DNA of 64,000 nucleotides from Robertmurraya sp047302285 (GCF_047302285.1 NZ_CP154845.1:1674001-1738000); one strand, 5' to 3'. Shown: positions 51,785-61,129, numbered from the stretch's first letter. Numbers and translations are program-made. Notes: a model not told the origin generated them from the letters alone.

Positions 51785-53137
51785 ATGAAGGAAAAGCGCT
51801 ATCTTACCGTCGCAGCCTTAACGAAATACATAAAGAGAAAATTCGATGCTGATCCTCATTTACAAGGAGTACTTGTGAAAGGGGAAATCTCCAATTTCAA
51901 ACAGCATTCCAGTGGACATATGTATTTTACCTTAAAGGATGAAAAAGCGAGAATCTTGGCTGTCATGTTTTCCAGTGATGCTCGCTCGATGAAATTTGTC
52001 CCTGAGAATGGAATGAAGGTCTTAATTTCTGGCAATATCACGGTGTATGAACAGAGTGGCCAATATCAAATTTACGTTAAAAGTATGCAACCAGACGGTA
52101 TTGGCGAACTGTATTTAGCTTATGAACAGTTGAAGGGAAAACTAGATAAAGAAGGTTTGTTTTCCCCTACCCATAAAAAGCCTATCCCTAAATATCCAAG
52201 AACCATTGGGGTCATTACATCGCCAACAGGTGCAGCCGTACGAGATATCCTGACAACGATCAAAAGGAGATATCCGATCGCCCATATCCTAATAATCCCT
52301 GCTATTGTGCAAGGAGATCATGCCAAGAACTCAATCGTAAATGCCATCAATAAAGCGAATGAAATGGATGAAATTGATTGTTTAATCGTTGGGCGTGGTG
52401 GTGGTTCGATTGAAGAACTTTGGGGCTTTAATGAGGAAATGGTCGCTAGAGCTATTTATGCTTCCCAAATCCCGATTATTTCTGCTGTTGGACATGAAAC
52501 TGATTTTACGATCGCCGACTTTGTCGCTGATATGAGGGCACCGACACCGACAGGAGCAGCTGAATTAGCTGTCCCCCATGTGGACGAGCTGATGGAGCGA
52601 ATTTTAACACGGCAAGCAAGATTGGTGCGCGTAATGAAAGAGCGAGTTCAACTTTCACGGGAGCAACTCAATCGGATTGAACGTTCCTATGCATTTCGAT
52701 ATCCTAGGCGAGCTTATGAGCAGAAAATGGAGCAAGTTGATAAAGCGACAGAACGTCTTGTAAAAGGTGCGGAAAAACATTTTTTAGCTCAAAAAGAGGT
52801 TTATTTTAATTTAAATCGACGCATTGAACGTCATAAACCGCGGGAATTGTTAAAAGAGGCTGTGGTGCAGCATGGAAAAATAGAAAAACAGATGAATCGT
52901 GTTATGGCAGCTATTTTAGCAGACAAGCAGAAGGATTTTAGACAGATGCTTGTGACACTTGAAGCGCTTAGTCCATTAAAAGTAATGGACCGGGGATACA
53001 GCCTTGTTTATGATGACGAAGGAAAACTGAGTAAGAGTGTGACCCAGTTTTCAAAAGAAAACCAGCTAACGGTTCAGATGGCCGACGGTTCAATTCATTG
53101 TAAAGTGCTCGATGTTGAGGAGAAGGAGAATCAATAA
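51785..53137 (+). CDS. xseA: Exodeoxyribonuclease VII large subunit
   Basis: XseA forms, with XseB, the single-strand-specific exonuclease VII. It has the N-terminal OB domain (residues 1-100), the catalytic region with GAAVRDILTTIKRRYP and VGRGGGSIEELWGFN, SAVGHETDFTIADFVADMRAPTPTGAAE, then a coiled coil. ATG at 51785 is chosen over TTG 51782 by its spacing from AAAGGGG. The length is 450 residues. The stop overlaps the start of xseB by one base. folD, which separates nusB and xseA in B. subtilis, is absent. Confidence 0.95.
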   Translation: MKEKRYLTVAALTKYIKRKFDADPHLQGVLVKGEISNFKQHSSGHMYFTLKDEKARILAVMFSSDARSMKFVPENGMKVLISGNITVYEQSGQYQIYVKSMQPDGIGELYLAYEQLKGKLDKEGLFSPTHKKPIPKYPRTIGVITSPTGAAVRDILTTIKRRYPIAHILIIPAIVQGDHAKNSIVNAINKANEMDEIDCLIVGRGGGSIEELWGFNEEMVARAIYASQIPIISAVGHETDFTIADFVADMRAPTPTGAAELAVPHVDELMERILTRQARLVRVMKERVQLSREQLNRIERSYAFRYPRRAYEQKMEQVDKATERLVKGAEKHFLAQKEVYFNLNRRIERHKPRELLKEAVVQHGKIEKQMNRVMAAILADKQKDFRQMLVTLEALSPLKVMDRGYSLVYDDEGKLSKSVTQFSKENQLTVQMADGSIHCKVLDVEEKENQ

Positions 53138-53365
53138 TGGATGAAAAAATGACCTTTGAAGAAGCTATGAAAAATCTGGAAGATATTGTGGAGAAGCTTG
53201 AGGAAGGAGATGTCCCATTAGAGGAAGCGATTCTCGATTTATCGAAAGGGCATGGAACTTTCAAAGCTGTGTCACGATAAGCTAAAGGATGTAGAAGAAC
53301 AATTGACCCAAATTATAACTGAAGATGGAAAAAAAGAAGAATTTTCCATGCAAGAGGAGGAGTAA
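53137..53365 (+). pseudogene. xseB: Exodeoxyribonuclease VII small subunit, frameshifted
   Basis: The start MDEKMTFEEAMKNLEDIVEK is a normal XseB, but after LSKG the frame changes and ends at TAA 53278-53280, giving only 47 residues. Removing one base at the GGGC stretch (53248-53251) restores MELSKLCHDKLKDVEEQLTQ and continues to the stop at 53363, a typical 75-residue XseB. Both halves look well conserved, so this is either a recent one-base insertion, a sequencing error, or recoding. The remaining helical hairpin binds XseA. ispA starts 2 bp beyond. Confidence 0.85.
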
Positions 53366-53366
53366 A

Positions 53367-54248
53367 GTGGAGCTTTTAGCACCTTTTATTCAGAAAAATA
53401 AAGAACTCCTCGAGGAGCAATTAAGAGCAAGTGTAAATCGTATGAATGCTCCTGAAATGATTAAAGAATCAATGTTGTATTCATTAGAGGCAGGCGGAAA
53501 AAGAATTCGTCCAATGCTGTTATTTGCGACGATCGATGCCTTTGGTGAAAAAATCGATAAGGGTCTGTTAACGGCAGCTGCAATTGAAATGGTTCACACT
53601 TATTCATTAATTCATGATGATCTCCCTAGCATGGACAATGATGATTTGAGAAGAGGGAGACCAACGAATCATAAAGTATATGGAGATGCTTTTGCGATTT
53701 TAGCAGGGGATGCCCTCTTAACGTATAGTTTTCAATTAATTGCTGAGACAGCTGACGTAAATGCAGATACAAAGCTAAATTTAATTCGTGAGCTTGCCAT
53801 TGCAGCTGGTGCTGAAGGAATGGTCGGCGGCCAGGTTGCTGATATGAACGGAGAAAATCGCAGCCTAACACTTGATGAGCTTGAGTACATACATATTCAT
53901 AAAACGGGGAAACTTCTAGCATTTAGTGCGGTCGCCGGTGCATTACTCGCCGGAGCGTCAAGTACAGCCATTGAACAGTTTAAAAGCTTTGCTCATCATC
54001 TAGGACTCGCTTTTCAAATTCGTGACGATATTCTCGACTTAGAAGGAAATGAAGAAAAGCTTGGGAAACGAGTTGGTAGTGATGAGTTCAATCACAAAAG
54101 TACGTATCCGTCCCTTTTAACGATGGATGGAGCGAAGAAAGCATTAGCAAGAGAAATAGAACAAGCAAAAAAGATTCTTCAGGAAACAGGACTTAATACA
54201 GTTCTACTAGAAGAATTAACGGATTTAGTGGCGAATCGTGATCATTGA
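53367..54248 (+). CDS. ispA: Geranylgeranyl/farnesyl diphosphate synthase
   Basis: This polyprenyl synthase condenses dimethylallyl and isopentenyl diphosphates to farnesyl diphosphate. The first Asp-rich motif is HDDLPSMDNDDLRRGRPTNHK and the second FQIRDDILDLEGNEEKLGK. Length 293 residues. The GTG start at 53367 has AGGAGGAG close upstream, inside the end of xseB; upstream codons in this frame lack a site. It precedes dxs, so isoprenoid genes cluster here. Confidence 0.93.
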   Translation: MELLAPFIQKNKELLEEQLRASVNRMNAPEMIKESMLYSLEAGGKRIRPMLLFATIDAFGEKIDKGLLTAAAIEMVHTYSLIHDDLPSMDNDDLRRGRPTNHKVYGDAFAILAGDALLTYSFQLIAETADVNADTKLNLIRELAIAAGAEGMVGGQVADMNGENRSLTLDELEYIHIHKTGKLLAFSAVAGALLAGASSTAIEQFKSFAHHLGLAFQIRDDILDLEGNEEKLGKRVGSDEFNHKSTYPSLLTMDGAKKALAREIEQAKKILQETGLNTVLLEELTDLVANRDH

Positions 54249-54264
54249 TGTGACAAAATTCATT

Positions 54265-54293
54265 TTTACTAAATAGGATTTGTATGTTATAAT
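54265..54293 (+). promoter_or_regulatory. Promoter upstream of dxs
   Basis: TTTACT (54265-54270), a 17-bp spacer with an extended TGT before the -10, and TATAAT (54288-54293). Transcription would start near 54300 and give a leader of about 260 nt before dxs. Confidence 0.55.
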
Positions 54294-54450
54294 ACAGAAT
54301 GATTTTGTCTAATTATTAACGTTGTTACATAAAATATACAATAAAAGGTTCTTTTCACAAATGTAGTTGCTATTCGACATAATTGGTGAAAGGAATACCC
54401 GTTATAAAAAACATCATTCTATACGAAACATCGATATAAAAAGTCTAAAT

Positions 54451-54503
54451 TGACATGTTGTCAGTTCAGCCGTTATCACTTTTGTGTTAGCGGTTATTTT
54501 TTC
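54451..54503 (+). promoter_or_regulatory. Hairpin pair in the dxs leader, possible attenuator
   Basis: A small inverted repeat TGACA/TGTCA (54451-54463) is followed by a second hairpin CCGTTA (54470-54475) with TAGCGG (54488-54493) and a T-rich run TTATTTTTT. It sits about 60 nt before the dxs start. The layout looks like a leader terminator, but the stem is only 6 bp. Confidence 0.35.
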
Positions 54504-54560
54504 AAAATAGATATTGGGAATCAATTACAGCCAAAAAGATATGAAAGTGAGTGGTCCATT

Positions 54561-56453
54561 ATGGATCTGTTATCAATAAAAGACCCATCGTTTTTAAAAG
54601 CGTTGTCGAATCAGGAACTCGAGGAGCTCAGCAAAGATATCCGTCAATTTTTGATTGAAAAGTTATCAAAAACAGGCGGCCATATTGGTCCGAATCTTGG
54701 TGTCGTTGAACTGACGATTGCATTGCATAAATGCTTTAATAGCCCACAGGATAAGATTCTCTGGGATGTTGGTCATCAGTCATATGTTCATAAAATTCTT
54801 ACAGGTAGAGCCGATCAATTTGATACGCTAAGACAATATAAGGGTCTTTGTGGATTCCCAAAAATGGTCGAAAGCGAGCATGATGTATGGGAGACAGGCC
54901 ATAGCTCAACTTCATTATCTGCAGCGATGGGCATGGCGATTGCTCGAGATATAAAGAAGGAAAAATCATTCATCGTCCCTGTTATTGGAGATGGAGCTCT
55001 TACAGGTGGGATGGCACTTGAAGCATTAAATCATATTGGACATGAACAGAAGAATATGATTGTTGTCCTTAATGATAATGAAATGTCGATTGCACCGAAT
55101 GTCGGTGCCCTTCATAATGTGTTAGGACGATTAAGAACAGCGGGTAAATACCAATGGGCTAAAGATGAATTAGAGTATATTTTAAAGAAAATTCCAGCGG
55201 TTGGCGGAAAGCTCGCTGCAACAGCGGAACGAATTAAAGATAGTTTAAAATATTTACTTGTTTCTGGTGTCTTTTTTGAAGAGCTTGGTTTTACCTATTT
55301 AGGTCCAATTGACGGGCATAATTATGATGCTTTGTTCGAAAATTTAGCTTATGCGAAGAAAACAGAAGGACCTGTACTGCTTCACGTTATTACGAAAAAG
55401 GGAAAAGGTTATGAGCCAGCAGAAAACGATACAATTGGAACTTGGCATGGGACAGGGGCATACAAGATTGAAACGGGTGACTTTATTAAGCCTGTTCAAG
55501 CACCACCAGCATGGAGCAAGCTTGTGAGTGAAACCGTTCGTAGAATTGCTCGTGAAGATGAAAGAGTCGTTGCGATTACACCTGCGATGCCAGTGGGCTC
55601 CAAATTAGAAGGGTTTGCAAGTGAATTCCCTGATCGCATGTTTGATGTGGGAATTGCGGAGCAACACGCAACAACGGTGGCAGCGGGCCTTGCAACGCAA
55701 AAAATGAAGCCGTTTTTAGCGATTTATTCAACTTTCCTCCAACGTGCTTATGATCAAGTGGTACATGATATTTGTCGTCAAAACTTAAATGTCTTTATCG
55801 GAATTGATCGTGCCGGTTTAGTCGGTGCAGACGGAGAAACTCATCAAGGGGTATTTGATATTGCCTTTTTACGACATGTGCCAAATCTCGTTTTAATGAT
55901 GCCGAAGGATGAGAATGAGGGACAACATCTTGTTAACACGGCTTTAAAATATGATGATGGTCCAATTGCGATGAGATTTCCAAGAGGGAATGGACTTGGA
56001 GTTCACTTAGATGAAGAGTTAAAGGAAATTCCAATTGGAACATGGGAAGTGTTAAAAGAAGGAATTGATGGGGCGATTTTAACCTTTGGAACGACGATTC
56101 CAATGGCCATGAAGGCAGCAGAAATTCTTGAGAAACAAGGTATTTCGATTAAGGTCATTAATGCACGGTTTATCAAACCACTTGATGAAAAAATGCTTAG
56201 TGGACTTCTTGAAATAAATATGCCGATTCTCACCATTGAAGAAGCAGTGCTTCAAGGAGGATTTGGTAGTTCGATTTTAGAATTTGCTTCTGAAAAAGGC
56301 TATCATCATGCTGAAATTGATATAATGGGGATTCCGGATCAATTTATTGAACATGGAAGTGTCAAGGAATTGCTAAATGAAATTGGCCTCACAACAGAGA
56401 ATGTTGTCAATAAGCTCAAAAAATTGGCAAGAAAAAAACAAAAAAGGGCCTAG
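54561..56453 (+). CDS. dxs: 1-deoxy-D-xylulose-5-phosphate synthase
   Basis: Dxs condenses pyruvate and glyceraldehyde-3-phosphate, the first step of the MEP isoprenoid pathway, using thiamine diphosphate. Motifs are GHIGPNLGVVELTIALH, the ThDP motif GDGALTGGMALEALN..VVLNDN, and GIAEQHATTVAAGLA with DRAGLVGADGETHQG. ATG at 54561 gives the normal 630 residues; the frame extends upstream with atypical composition and no ribosome site. The ribosome site itself is weak (GAGTGG). It is directly followed by tlyA. Confidence 0.95.
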   Translation: MDLLSIKDPSFLKALSNQELEELSKDIRQFLIEKLSKTGGHIGPNLGVVELTIALHKCFNSPQDKILWDVGHQSYVHKILTGRADQFDTLRQYKGLCGFPKMVESEHDVWETGHSSTSLSAAMGMAIARDIKKEKSFIVPVIGDGALTGGMALEALNHIGHEQKNMIVVLNDNEMSIAPNVGALHNVLGRLRTAGKYQWAKDELEYILKKIPAVGGKLAATAERIKDSLKYLLVSGVFFEELGFTYLGPIDGHNYDALFENLAYAKKTEGPVLLHVITKKGKGYEPAENDTIGTWHGTGAYKIETGDFIKPVQAPPAWSKLVSETVRRIAREDERVVAITPAMPVGSKLEGFASEFPDRMFDVGIAEQHATTVAAGLATQKMKPFLAIYSTFLQRAYDQVVHDICRQNLNVFIGIDRAGLVGADGETHQGVFDIAFLRHVPNLVLMMPKDENEGQHLVNTALKYDDGPIAMRFPRGNGLGVHLDEELKEIPIGTWEVLKEGIDGAILTFGTTIPMAMKAAEILEKQGISIKVINARFIKPLDEKMLSGLLEINMPILTIEEAVLQGGFGSSILEFASEKGYHHAEIDIMGIPDQFIEHGSVKELLNEIGLTTENVVNKLKKLARKKQKRA

Positions 56454-57293
56454 ATGAAGATGAAGAAGGAACGGATAGACGTTTTACTTGTGGAAAGAGG
56501 GTTAGCCGAAACCCGCGAAAAAGCAAAACGAGCGATAATGGCTGGTCTTGTTTATAGTAATGAAGAACGGCTAGACAAGCCTGGAGAAAAAATCGGTATT
56601 GATCGACCTCTTACAGTGAAGGGGAATGTTCTTCCATATGTCAGTCGTGGTGGGCTTAAGCTTGAAAAAGCCTTGAAAGAATTTGATTTAGAAGTTAAAG
56701 ATAAAGTGTTATTAGATATTGGAGCATCAACAGGTGGCTTTACAGACTGTGCCCTCCAAAATGGTGCGAAAATGTCCTATGCCCTTGATGTTGGCTATAA
56801 TCAGCTTGCATGGAAGCTAAGGCAGGACGAGAGGGTAGTTGTCATGGAAAGAACCAATTTCCGTTACGTCACCCCAGCCGATTTAGTAGGAGAGCTTCCT
56901 AACTTTGCTTCCATTGATGTTTCATTTATATCTTTAAAATTAATCCTCCCTGTTTTAAAAACGTTACTTGTAACAGGAAGCGATATTGTGGCATTGGTCA
57001 AGCCGCAGTTTGAAGCGGGACGTGAGCAGGTTGGAAAGAAAGGGATTGTTCGAGACCCAAAGGTTCATGAACAGGTCCTCGAAAAAATGATTGATTTTGC
57101 CCAAAAAGAAGGCTTTGATATCAAAGATTTATCTTTTTCTCCGATAACCGGGGGAGACGGAAATATTGAGTTTTTATTGCATCTAAGATGGAGTGGTCCT
57201 AAGGAGTTGGGGGAGAACATCCTACCTCAATCACCTGAGGAAATCGTTTCAGATGCTCATGAACAATTAAAAAGAAAGCAAACGGAGGAATAA
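56454..57293 (+). CDS. tlyA: TlyA family RNA methyltransferase (YqxC)
   Basis: The 279-residue protein has an N-terminal S4 RNA-binding domain (ERIDVLLVERGLAETREKAKRAIMAGLVY) and an FtsJ-type SAM domain with LLDIGASTGGFTDCALQNGA. TlyA enzymes methylate ribose 2'-O positions in rRNA; some were called hemolysins. The ATG immediately follows the dxs stop, so translation is probably coupled. A terminator overlaps the stop. Confidence 0.93.
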   Translation: MKMKKERIDVLLVERGLAETREKAKRAIMAGLVYSNEERLDKPGEKIGIDRPLTVKGNVLPYVSRGGLKLEKALKEFDLEVKDKVLLDIGASTGGFTDCALQNGAKMSYALDVGYNQLAWKLRQDERVVVMERTNFRYVTPADLVGELPNFASIDVSFISLKLILPVLKTLLVTGSDIVALVKPQFEAGREQVGKKGIVRDPKVHEQVLEKMIDFAQKEGFDIKDLSFSPITGGDGNIEFLLHLRWSGPKELGENILPQSPEEIVSDAHEQLKRKQTEE

Positions 57294-57316
57294 GTATATT
57301 TGCTTATTCCTTTTTA
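57285..57316 (+). terminator. tlyA terminator
   Basis: AGGAATAAG pairs with CTTATTCCT, followed by TTTTTA; it overlaps the tlyA stop codon. Confidence 0.8.
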
Positions 57317-57395
57317 TATGTGTCGGCTTTGGAAAGGATTACCCAAAAATCGTTGTAGAAACAGAAAATGAAAGAGGAAATTAGTCGCTTTTTAG

Positions 57396-57421
57396 CGAAT
57401 AATTATACGAATAAGTATACA
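57396..57421 (+). promoter_or_regulatory. ARG-box-like direct repeats upstream of argR
   Basis: CGAATAATTATACG (57396-57409) and CGAATAAGTATACA (57408-57421) repeat with a 12-bp period and each resembles the GAATNNNNATNC core of ArgR operators. They lie about 75 bp before argR and may mediate autoregulation. Confidence 0.4.
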
Positions 57422-57492
57422 TTTCTATGATTATCAGCTAACATATTATTGAATGACAAGAACGTTTATGAATAAATCTAGAGGTGACTTTT

Positions 57493-57942
57493 GTGAATAA
57501 AGGACAACGTCATATTAAAATTAGAGAAATCATCACGAATAATGATATTGAAACACAGGACGAGCTTGTTGATGAATTAAAATTAGCGGGCTTTAATGTT
57601 ACACAAGCAACGGTTTCGAGAGATATTAAAGAACTACACTTAGTAAAAGTACCTCTTATGGATGGGCGTTACAAATACAGTCTCCCAGCCGATCAACGTT
57701 TTAATCCCCTCCAAAAGCTGAAAAGAAATCTCATGGATGCATTCGTCCGTATTGACCAAGCAGGACATCTCCTCGTCATGAAAACATTGCCTGGAAACGC
57801 AATGGCCATCGGTGCCTTAATCGATAATCTTGATTGGGAAGAAATATTAGGGACGATCTGTGGAGATGATACCATTTTAATTATTTGTAAAACACCTGTT
57901 GAAACCGAAATTATCCAGTCGCGTTTCCTAGAGATGCTGTAA
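57493..57942 (+). CDS. argR: Arginine repressor ArgR/AhrC
   Basis: The 149-residue protein has an N-terminal winged helix (HIKIREIITNNDIETQDELVDELKLAGFNVTQATVSRDIKEL) and a C-terminal arginine-binding hexamer domain with GNAMAIGALIDNLDWEEILGTICGDDTILIIC. It represses arginine synthesis and activates catabolism in response to arginine. GTG at 57493 is chosen because AGAGGTG lies 6 nt upstream. It is followed 57 bp later by recN, the usual order. Confidence 0.95.
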   Translation: MNKGQRHIKIREIITNNDIETQDELVDELKLAGFNVTQATVSRDIKELHLVKVPLMDGRYKYSLPADQRFNPLQKLKRNLMDAFVRIDQAGHLLVMKTLPGNAMAIGALIDNLDWEEILGTICGDDTILIICKTPVETEIIQSRFLEML

Positions 57943-57999
57943 TTTTCCCTTTTTCGGACAAAAAGTACTAAGATGAAATTGATTTAGAGGTGACCATTC

Positions 58000-59688
58000 A
58001 TGCTCAGTGAATTATCGATTAAAAATTTTGCCATTATTGAGGCTCTTTCCATCTCTTTTGATAAAGGGCTAACGGTGTTATCTGGTGAAACAGGTGCGGG
58101 AAAATCGATTATTATTGATGCCATTCATTTGCTCGTTGGGGGAAGAGGTTCTGTAGAATTTGTTCGTCATGGCGAAGACAAAGCAGAAATAGAAGGGCTT
58201 TTTCAAATCGATCAGGAGTCACATCCATTGTTTCAAAAAGTACAGGAGTTTGGAATTGATGTAGAAGAAGGAATGATCATTCTTCGCCGCGATATTTCCA
58301 AAAGCGGTAAAAGTGTTTGCCGGATAAATGGCAAGCTTGTTACGATTTCTACTCTGCGTGAAGTTGGTGCAGCTCTTGTTGACATTCATGGTCAGCATGA
58401 GCATCAGGAATTAATGGATGAAACTCGGCATTTATCATTACTTGACCAATTCGGTGGAGAAGAAGTGGAAGATGCTTTTCAAGAGTATGTACAGATTTAT
58501 CAGAGATACGAAAAAACACTAAAAAGTATTAAGCATCTGAGTGAAAATGAGCAACAGGTAGCTCATCGTTTAGATTTACTTTCTTTTCAGCTAGAGGAAA
58601 TTCAAAATGCGGATTTAAAGCTCAATGAAGATGAAGAACTTCTTGAAGAAAGAAGAAAGCTTAGCAATTTTGAAAAGCTTCATGAAGCGATCAATATTAG
58701 CTATTCTGCTTTACAAGGGGATAATAAAGGGCTCGATTGGTTAGGGTTAGCGATGAATCATCTGGAAGACGCAGCATCAATAGACTCTAAGTATCAAGAA
58801 GTATCTGATGCGGTTTCAAATAGCTTTTTTGCTTTAGAAGATGTTGTTAGGACATTAAGAAACGAGCTAGATGTGCTTGAATTTGATCCTGAACGTTTAA
58901 ACCATATTGAGGATAGGCTAAATGAAATCAATCAATTAAAGCGCAAATATGGAAAAACGATTGAAGATGTTTTAGAATACGCCGCTAAAATTGAAGAAGA
59001 GCTTGAGACTCTCCAAAATAAAGAAACCCATATTGAAAAACTTCATCAAGAGCTCTCCACGATCAAGAAAGATTTAGCGGTTGAGGCTCGTGAATTAAGC
59101 AAAATTAGACAGAAATATGCTGGTCAATTAACAAAATTGATTCATCATGAATTGAAAGAACTATATATGGAAAAAACTATCTTTGAGGTCCGTTTTTTAA
59201 GTGACTACGATCATTTTACGATCGCTGGATCGGATAAGATTGAATTTTACATTTCTACAAACCCCGGCGAACCGTTAAAACCTCTTTCTAAGATTGCCTC
59301 AGGTGGAGAATTATCGAGGATCATGTTGGCACTAAAGAGTATCTTTTCGAAGCATCAAGGTATAACTTCGATTATTTTTGACGAAGTTGATACTGGGGTC
59401 AGTGGGCGAGTGGCTCAAGCGATTGCTGAAAAAATCTACAATGTATCTGTTGGCTCGCAAGTACTTTGTATTTCCCATTTGCCACAAGTAGCTGCGATGG
59501 CAGATACCCATCTATTTATTGCGAAAAAAATAACAGATGGTCGCACAAGAACATCAGTGAAAATATTGGATGAAAACGAAAAAATTCGCGAAATTGGAAG
59601 AATGATTTCAGGGGTAGAAATCACTGATTTAACGAAGGAGCATGCAAGAGAACTCCTTCATTTAGCGAAAGAGATAAAAATAACTTGA
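58000..59688 (+). CDS. recN: DNA repair protein RecN
   Basis: RecN is an SMC-like ATPase active in double-strand-break repair. Walker A is LSGETGAGKSIIIDAIHLL near residues 25-43, a long coiled coil fills the middle, the ABC signature is KIASGGELSRIMLALKS, and Walker B is TSIIFDEVDTGVSG. Length 562 residues. AGAGGTG precedes the ATG. The gene ends at its own terminator. Confidence 0.95.
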   Translation: MLSELSIKNFAIIEALSISFDKGLTVLSGETGAGKSIIIDAIHLLVGGRGSVEFVRHGEDKAEIEGLFQIDQESHPLFQKVQEFGIDVEEGMIILRRDISKSGKSVCRINGKLVTISTLREVGAALVDIHGQHEHQELMDETRHLSLLDQFGGEEVEDAFQEYVQIYQRYEKTLKSIKHLSENEQQVAHRLDLLSFQLEEIQNADLKLNEDEELLEERRKLSNFEKLHEAINISYSALQGDNKGLDWLGLAMNHLEDAASIDSKYQEVSDAVSNSFFALEDVVRTLRNELDVLEFDPERLNHIEDRLNEINQLKRKYGKTIEDVLEYAAKIEEELETLQNKETHIEKLHQELSTIKKDLAVEARELSKIRQKYAGQLTKLIHHELKELYMEKTIFEVRFLSDYDHFTIAGSDKIEFYISTNPGEPLKPLSKIASGGELSRIMLALKSIFSKHQGITSIIFDEVDTGVSGRVAQAIAEKIYNVSVGSQVLCISHLPQVAAMADTHLFIAKKITDGRTRTSVKILDENEKIREIGRMISGVEITDLTKEHARELLHLAKEIKIT

Positions 59689-59691
59689 AAT

Positions 59692-59718
59692 GCTATCCAG
59701 TATGGGTAGCTTTTTTAT
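59692..59718 (+). terminator. recN terminator
   Basis: GCTATCC pairs with GGGTAGC (one T.G pair) and TTTTTTA follows. Confidence 0.75.
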
Positions 59719-59812
59719 CTCTCTAGAGGTTATAAATGCGTCTAATGGAGGCAAAATTAAAGATGTAGCCATTTTAGAGTGAGTGTGTGGACTAGAAGCG
59801 AGGAGAGTGAAG

Positions 59813-61105
59813 ATGTTGAATTTTGAACTTCTTAGAAAAATAATTGGTGGAATTCTCCTTGTTTCAGTTGTTGCGCTGGGATTTTCTAAACCTGTGCAAC
59901 AATATATTCAATTACCAAAGGAAATCACGCTTTTTGAAGGGCAAGAATTTTCCTTTCAAAAATCCCATCCTGTTTCAGCAGAAATGAACAACTCTAACCT
60001 TAGTGTCTCAGTCGATGATATAGACAATACCGTTTCCCTTAACGCAAATAAATACGGAAAAAATGAAATGCTTTTAGAATTAGCAGGGTTCCCAATTAAA
60101 AAGGTCGATGTTAACGTTCTTAAGGATTTCAAGGTCATCCCAGGTGGTCAGTCGATTGGCGTAAAACTGAATACAGTCGGTGTTCTGGTGGTTGGACACC
60201 ACCAAGTAAATACGGTAGAAGGAAAGCAGTCACCTGGAGAGGAAGCAGGAATCAAGGTTGGCGATATCATTACGAAAATTAACGGAAAACGAATTGAAAA
60301 AATGTCTGACGTAGCTCCATTTGTACAGGAAGCAGGAGATACAGGAAAACCATTGCAAATTGAAATTAGTCGTGAGAGTGGTAAAGTAACAACCGAATTA
60401 AAACCGCAAAAAGAAAATGATGAAGATAAGTTTAAACTCGGTCTCTATATTCGAGACTCAGCAGCAGGGATTGGAACGATGACGTTCTATCATCCCGAAT
60501 CAAAAAAATATGGTGCTTTAGGGCACGTCATATCTGATATGGATACGAAAAAACCGATTGTGGTAGAAGACGGACAAATTGTTCGCTCTACTGTAACGTC
60601 TATTGAAAAAGGAAGCAACGGAGACCCTGGAGAAAAATTGGCTAGGTTCTCTTCAGATAAAGAAGTAATTGGTAATATTCAACGAAATAGCCCATTTGGA
60701 ATATTCGGGAAGCTCAACCGTGACATTGAGAATGGAGTTATGGATAAAGCCTTGCCAATCGCCCTTTCTCATCAGGTGAAAGAAGGTCCAGCGCAAATAC
60801 TGACCGTCGTAGATAATGATGAGGTTAAACGGTTTGATATAGAAATTGTCAGCACCATCCCTCAGAAATTCCCGGCAACGAAAGGAATGGTCTTAAAAGT
60901 AACAGACAAAGAATTACTTGATAAGACTGGTGGAATTGTTCAGGGTATGTCTGGGAGTCCGATAATCCAAGATGGAAAAGTTGTAGGAGCTGTTACTCAT
61001 GTGTTCGTTAATGATCCTACATCTGGATATGGTGTTCATATCGAGTGGATGCTCAACGAAGCTGGAATCGATATTTATGAAAAAGAGGAAGAAAAGGCGA
61101 GTTAA
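59813..61105 (+). CDS. spoIVB: SpoIVB serine peptidase
   Basis: SpoIVB is made in the forespore and secreted across the inner forespore membrane, where it triggers SpoIVFA cleavage and sigma-K activation. It has a membrane/secretion segment (residues 7-24), a PDZ domain (about 120-200, with EEAGIKVGDIITKINGKRI) and the SpoIVB peptidase domain with catalytic His238 (ALGHVISD), Asp365 (KVTDKEL) and Ser380 (GMSGSP). Length 430 residues. ATG at 59813 follows GAGGAG. It precedes spo0A, as in other Bacillus. Confidence 0.95.
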   Translation: MLNFELLRKIIGGILLVSVVALGFSKPVQQYIQLPKEITLFEGQEFSFQKSHPVSAEMNNSNLSVSVDDIDNTVSLNANKYGKNEMLLELAGFPIKKVDVNVLKDFKVIPGGQSIGVKLNTVGVLVVGHHQVNTVEGKQSPGEEAGIKVGDIITKINGKRIEKMSDVAPFVQEAGDTGKPLQIEISRESGKVTTELKPQKENDEDKFKLGLYIRDSAAGIGTMTFYHPESKKYGALGHVISDMDTKKPIVVEDGQIVRSTVTSIEKGSNGDPGEKLARFSSDKEVIGNIQRNSPFGIFGKLNRDIENGVMDKALPIALSHQVKEGPAQILTVVDNDEVKRFDIEIVSTIPQKFPATKGMVLKVTDKELLDKTGGIVQGMSGSPIIQDGKVVGAVTHVFVNDPTSGYGVHIEWMLNEAGIDIYEKEEEKAS

Positions 61106-61129
61106 ACGATCAACAATGGATGATTTTGG

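Noticed and set aside
53325..53366. Extension of IspA upstream to 53325
   Set aside because: The extra residues come from the overlapping xseB 3' region; the GTG at 53367 has the ribosome site.
54450..54560. Longer Dxs beginning at 54450
   Set aside because: The extra Cys/Phe-rich segment is unlike Dxs and covers the leader hairpins.
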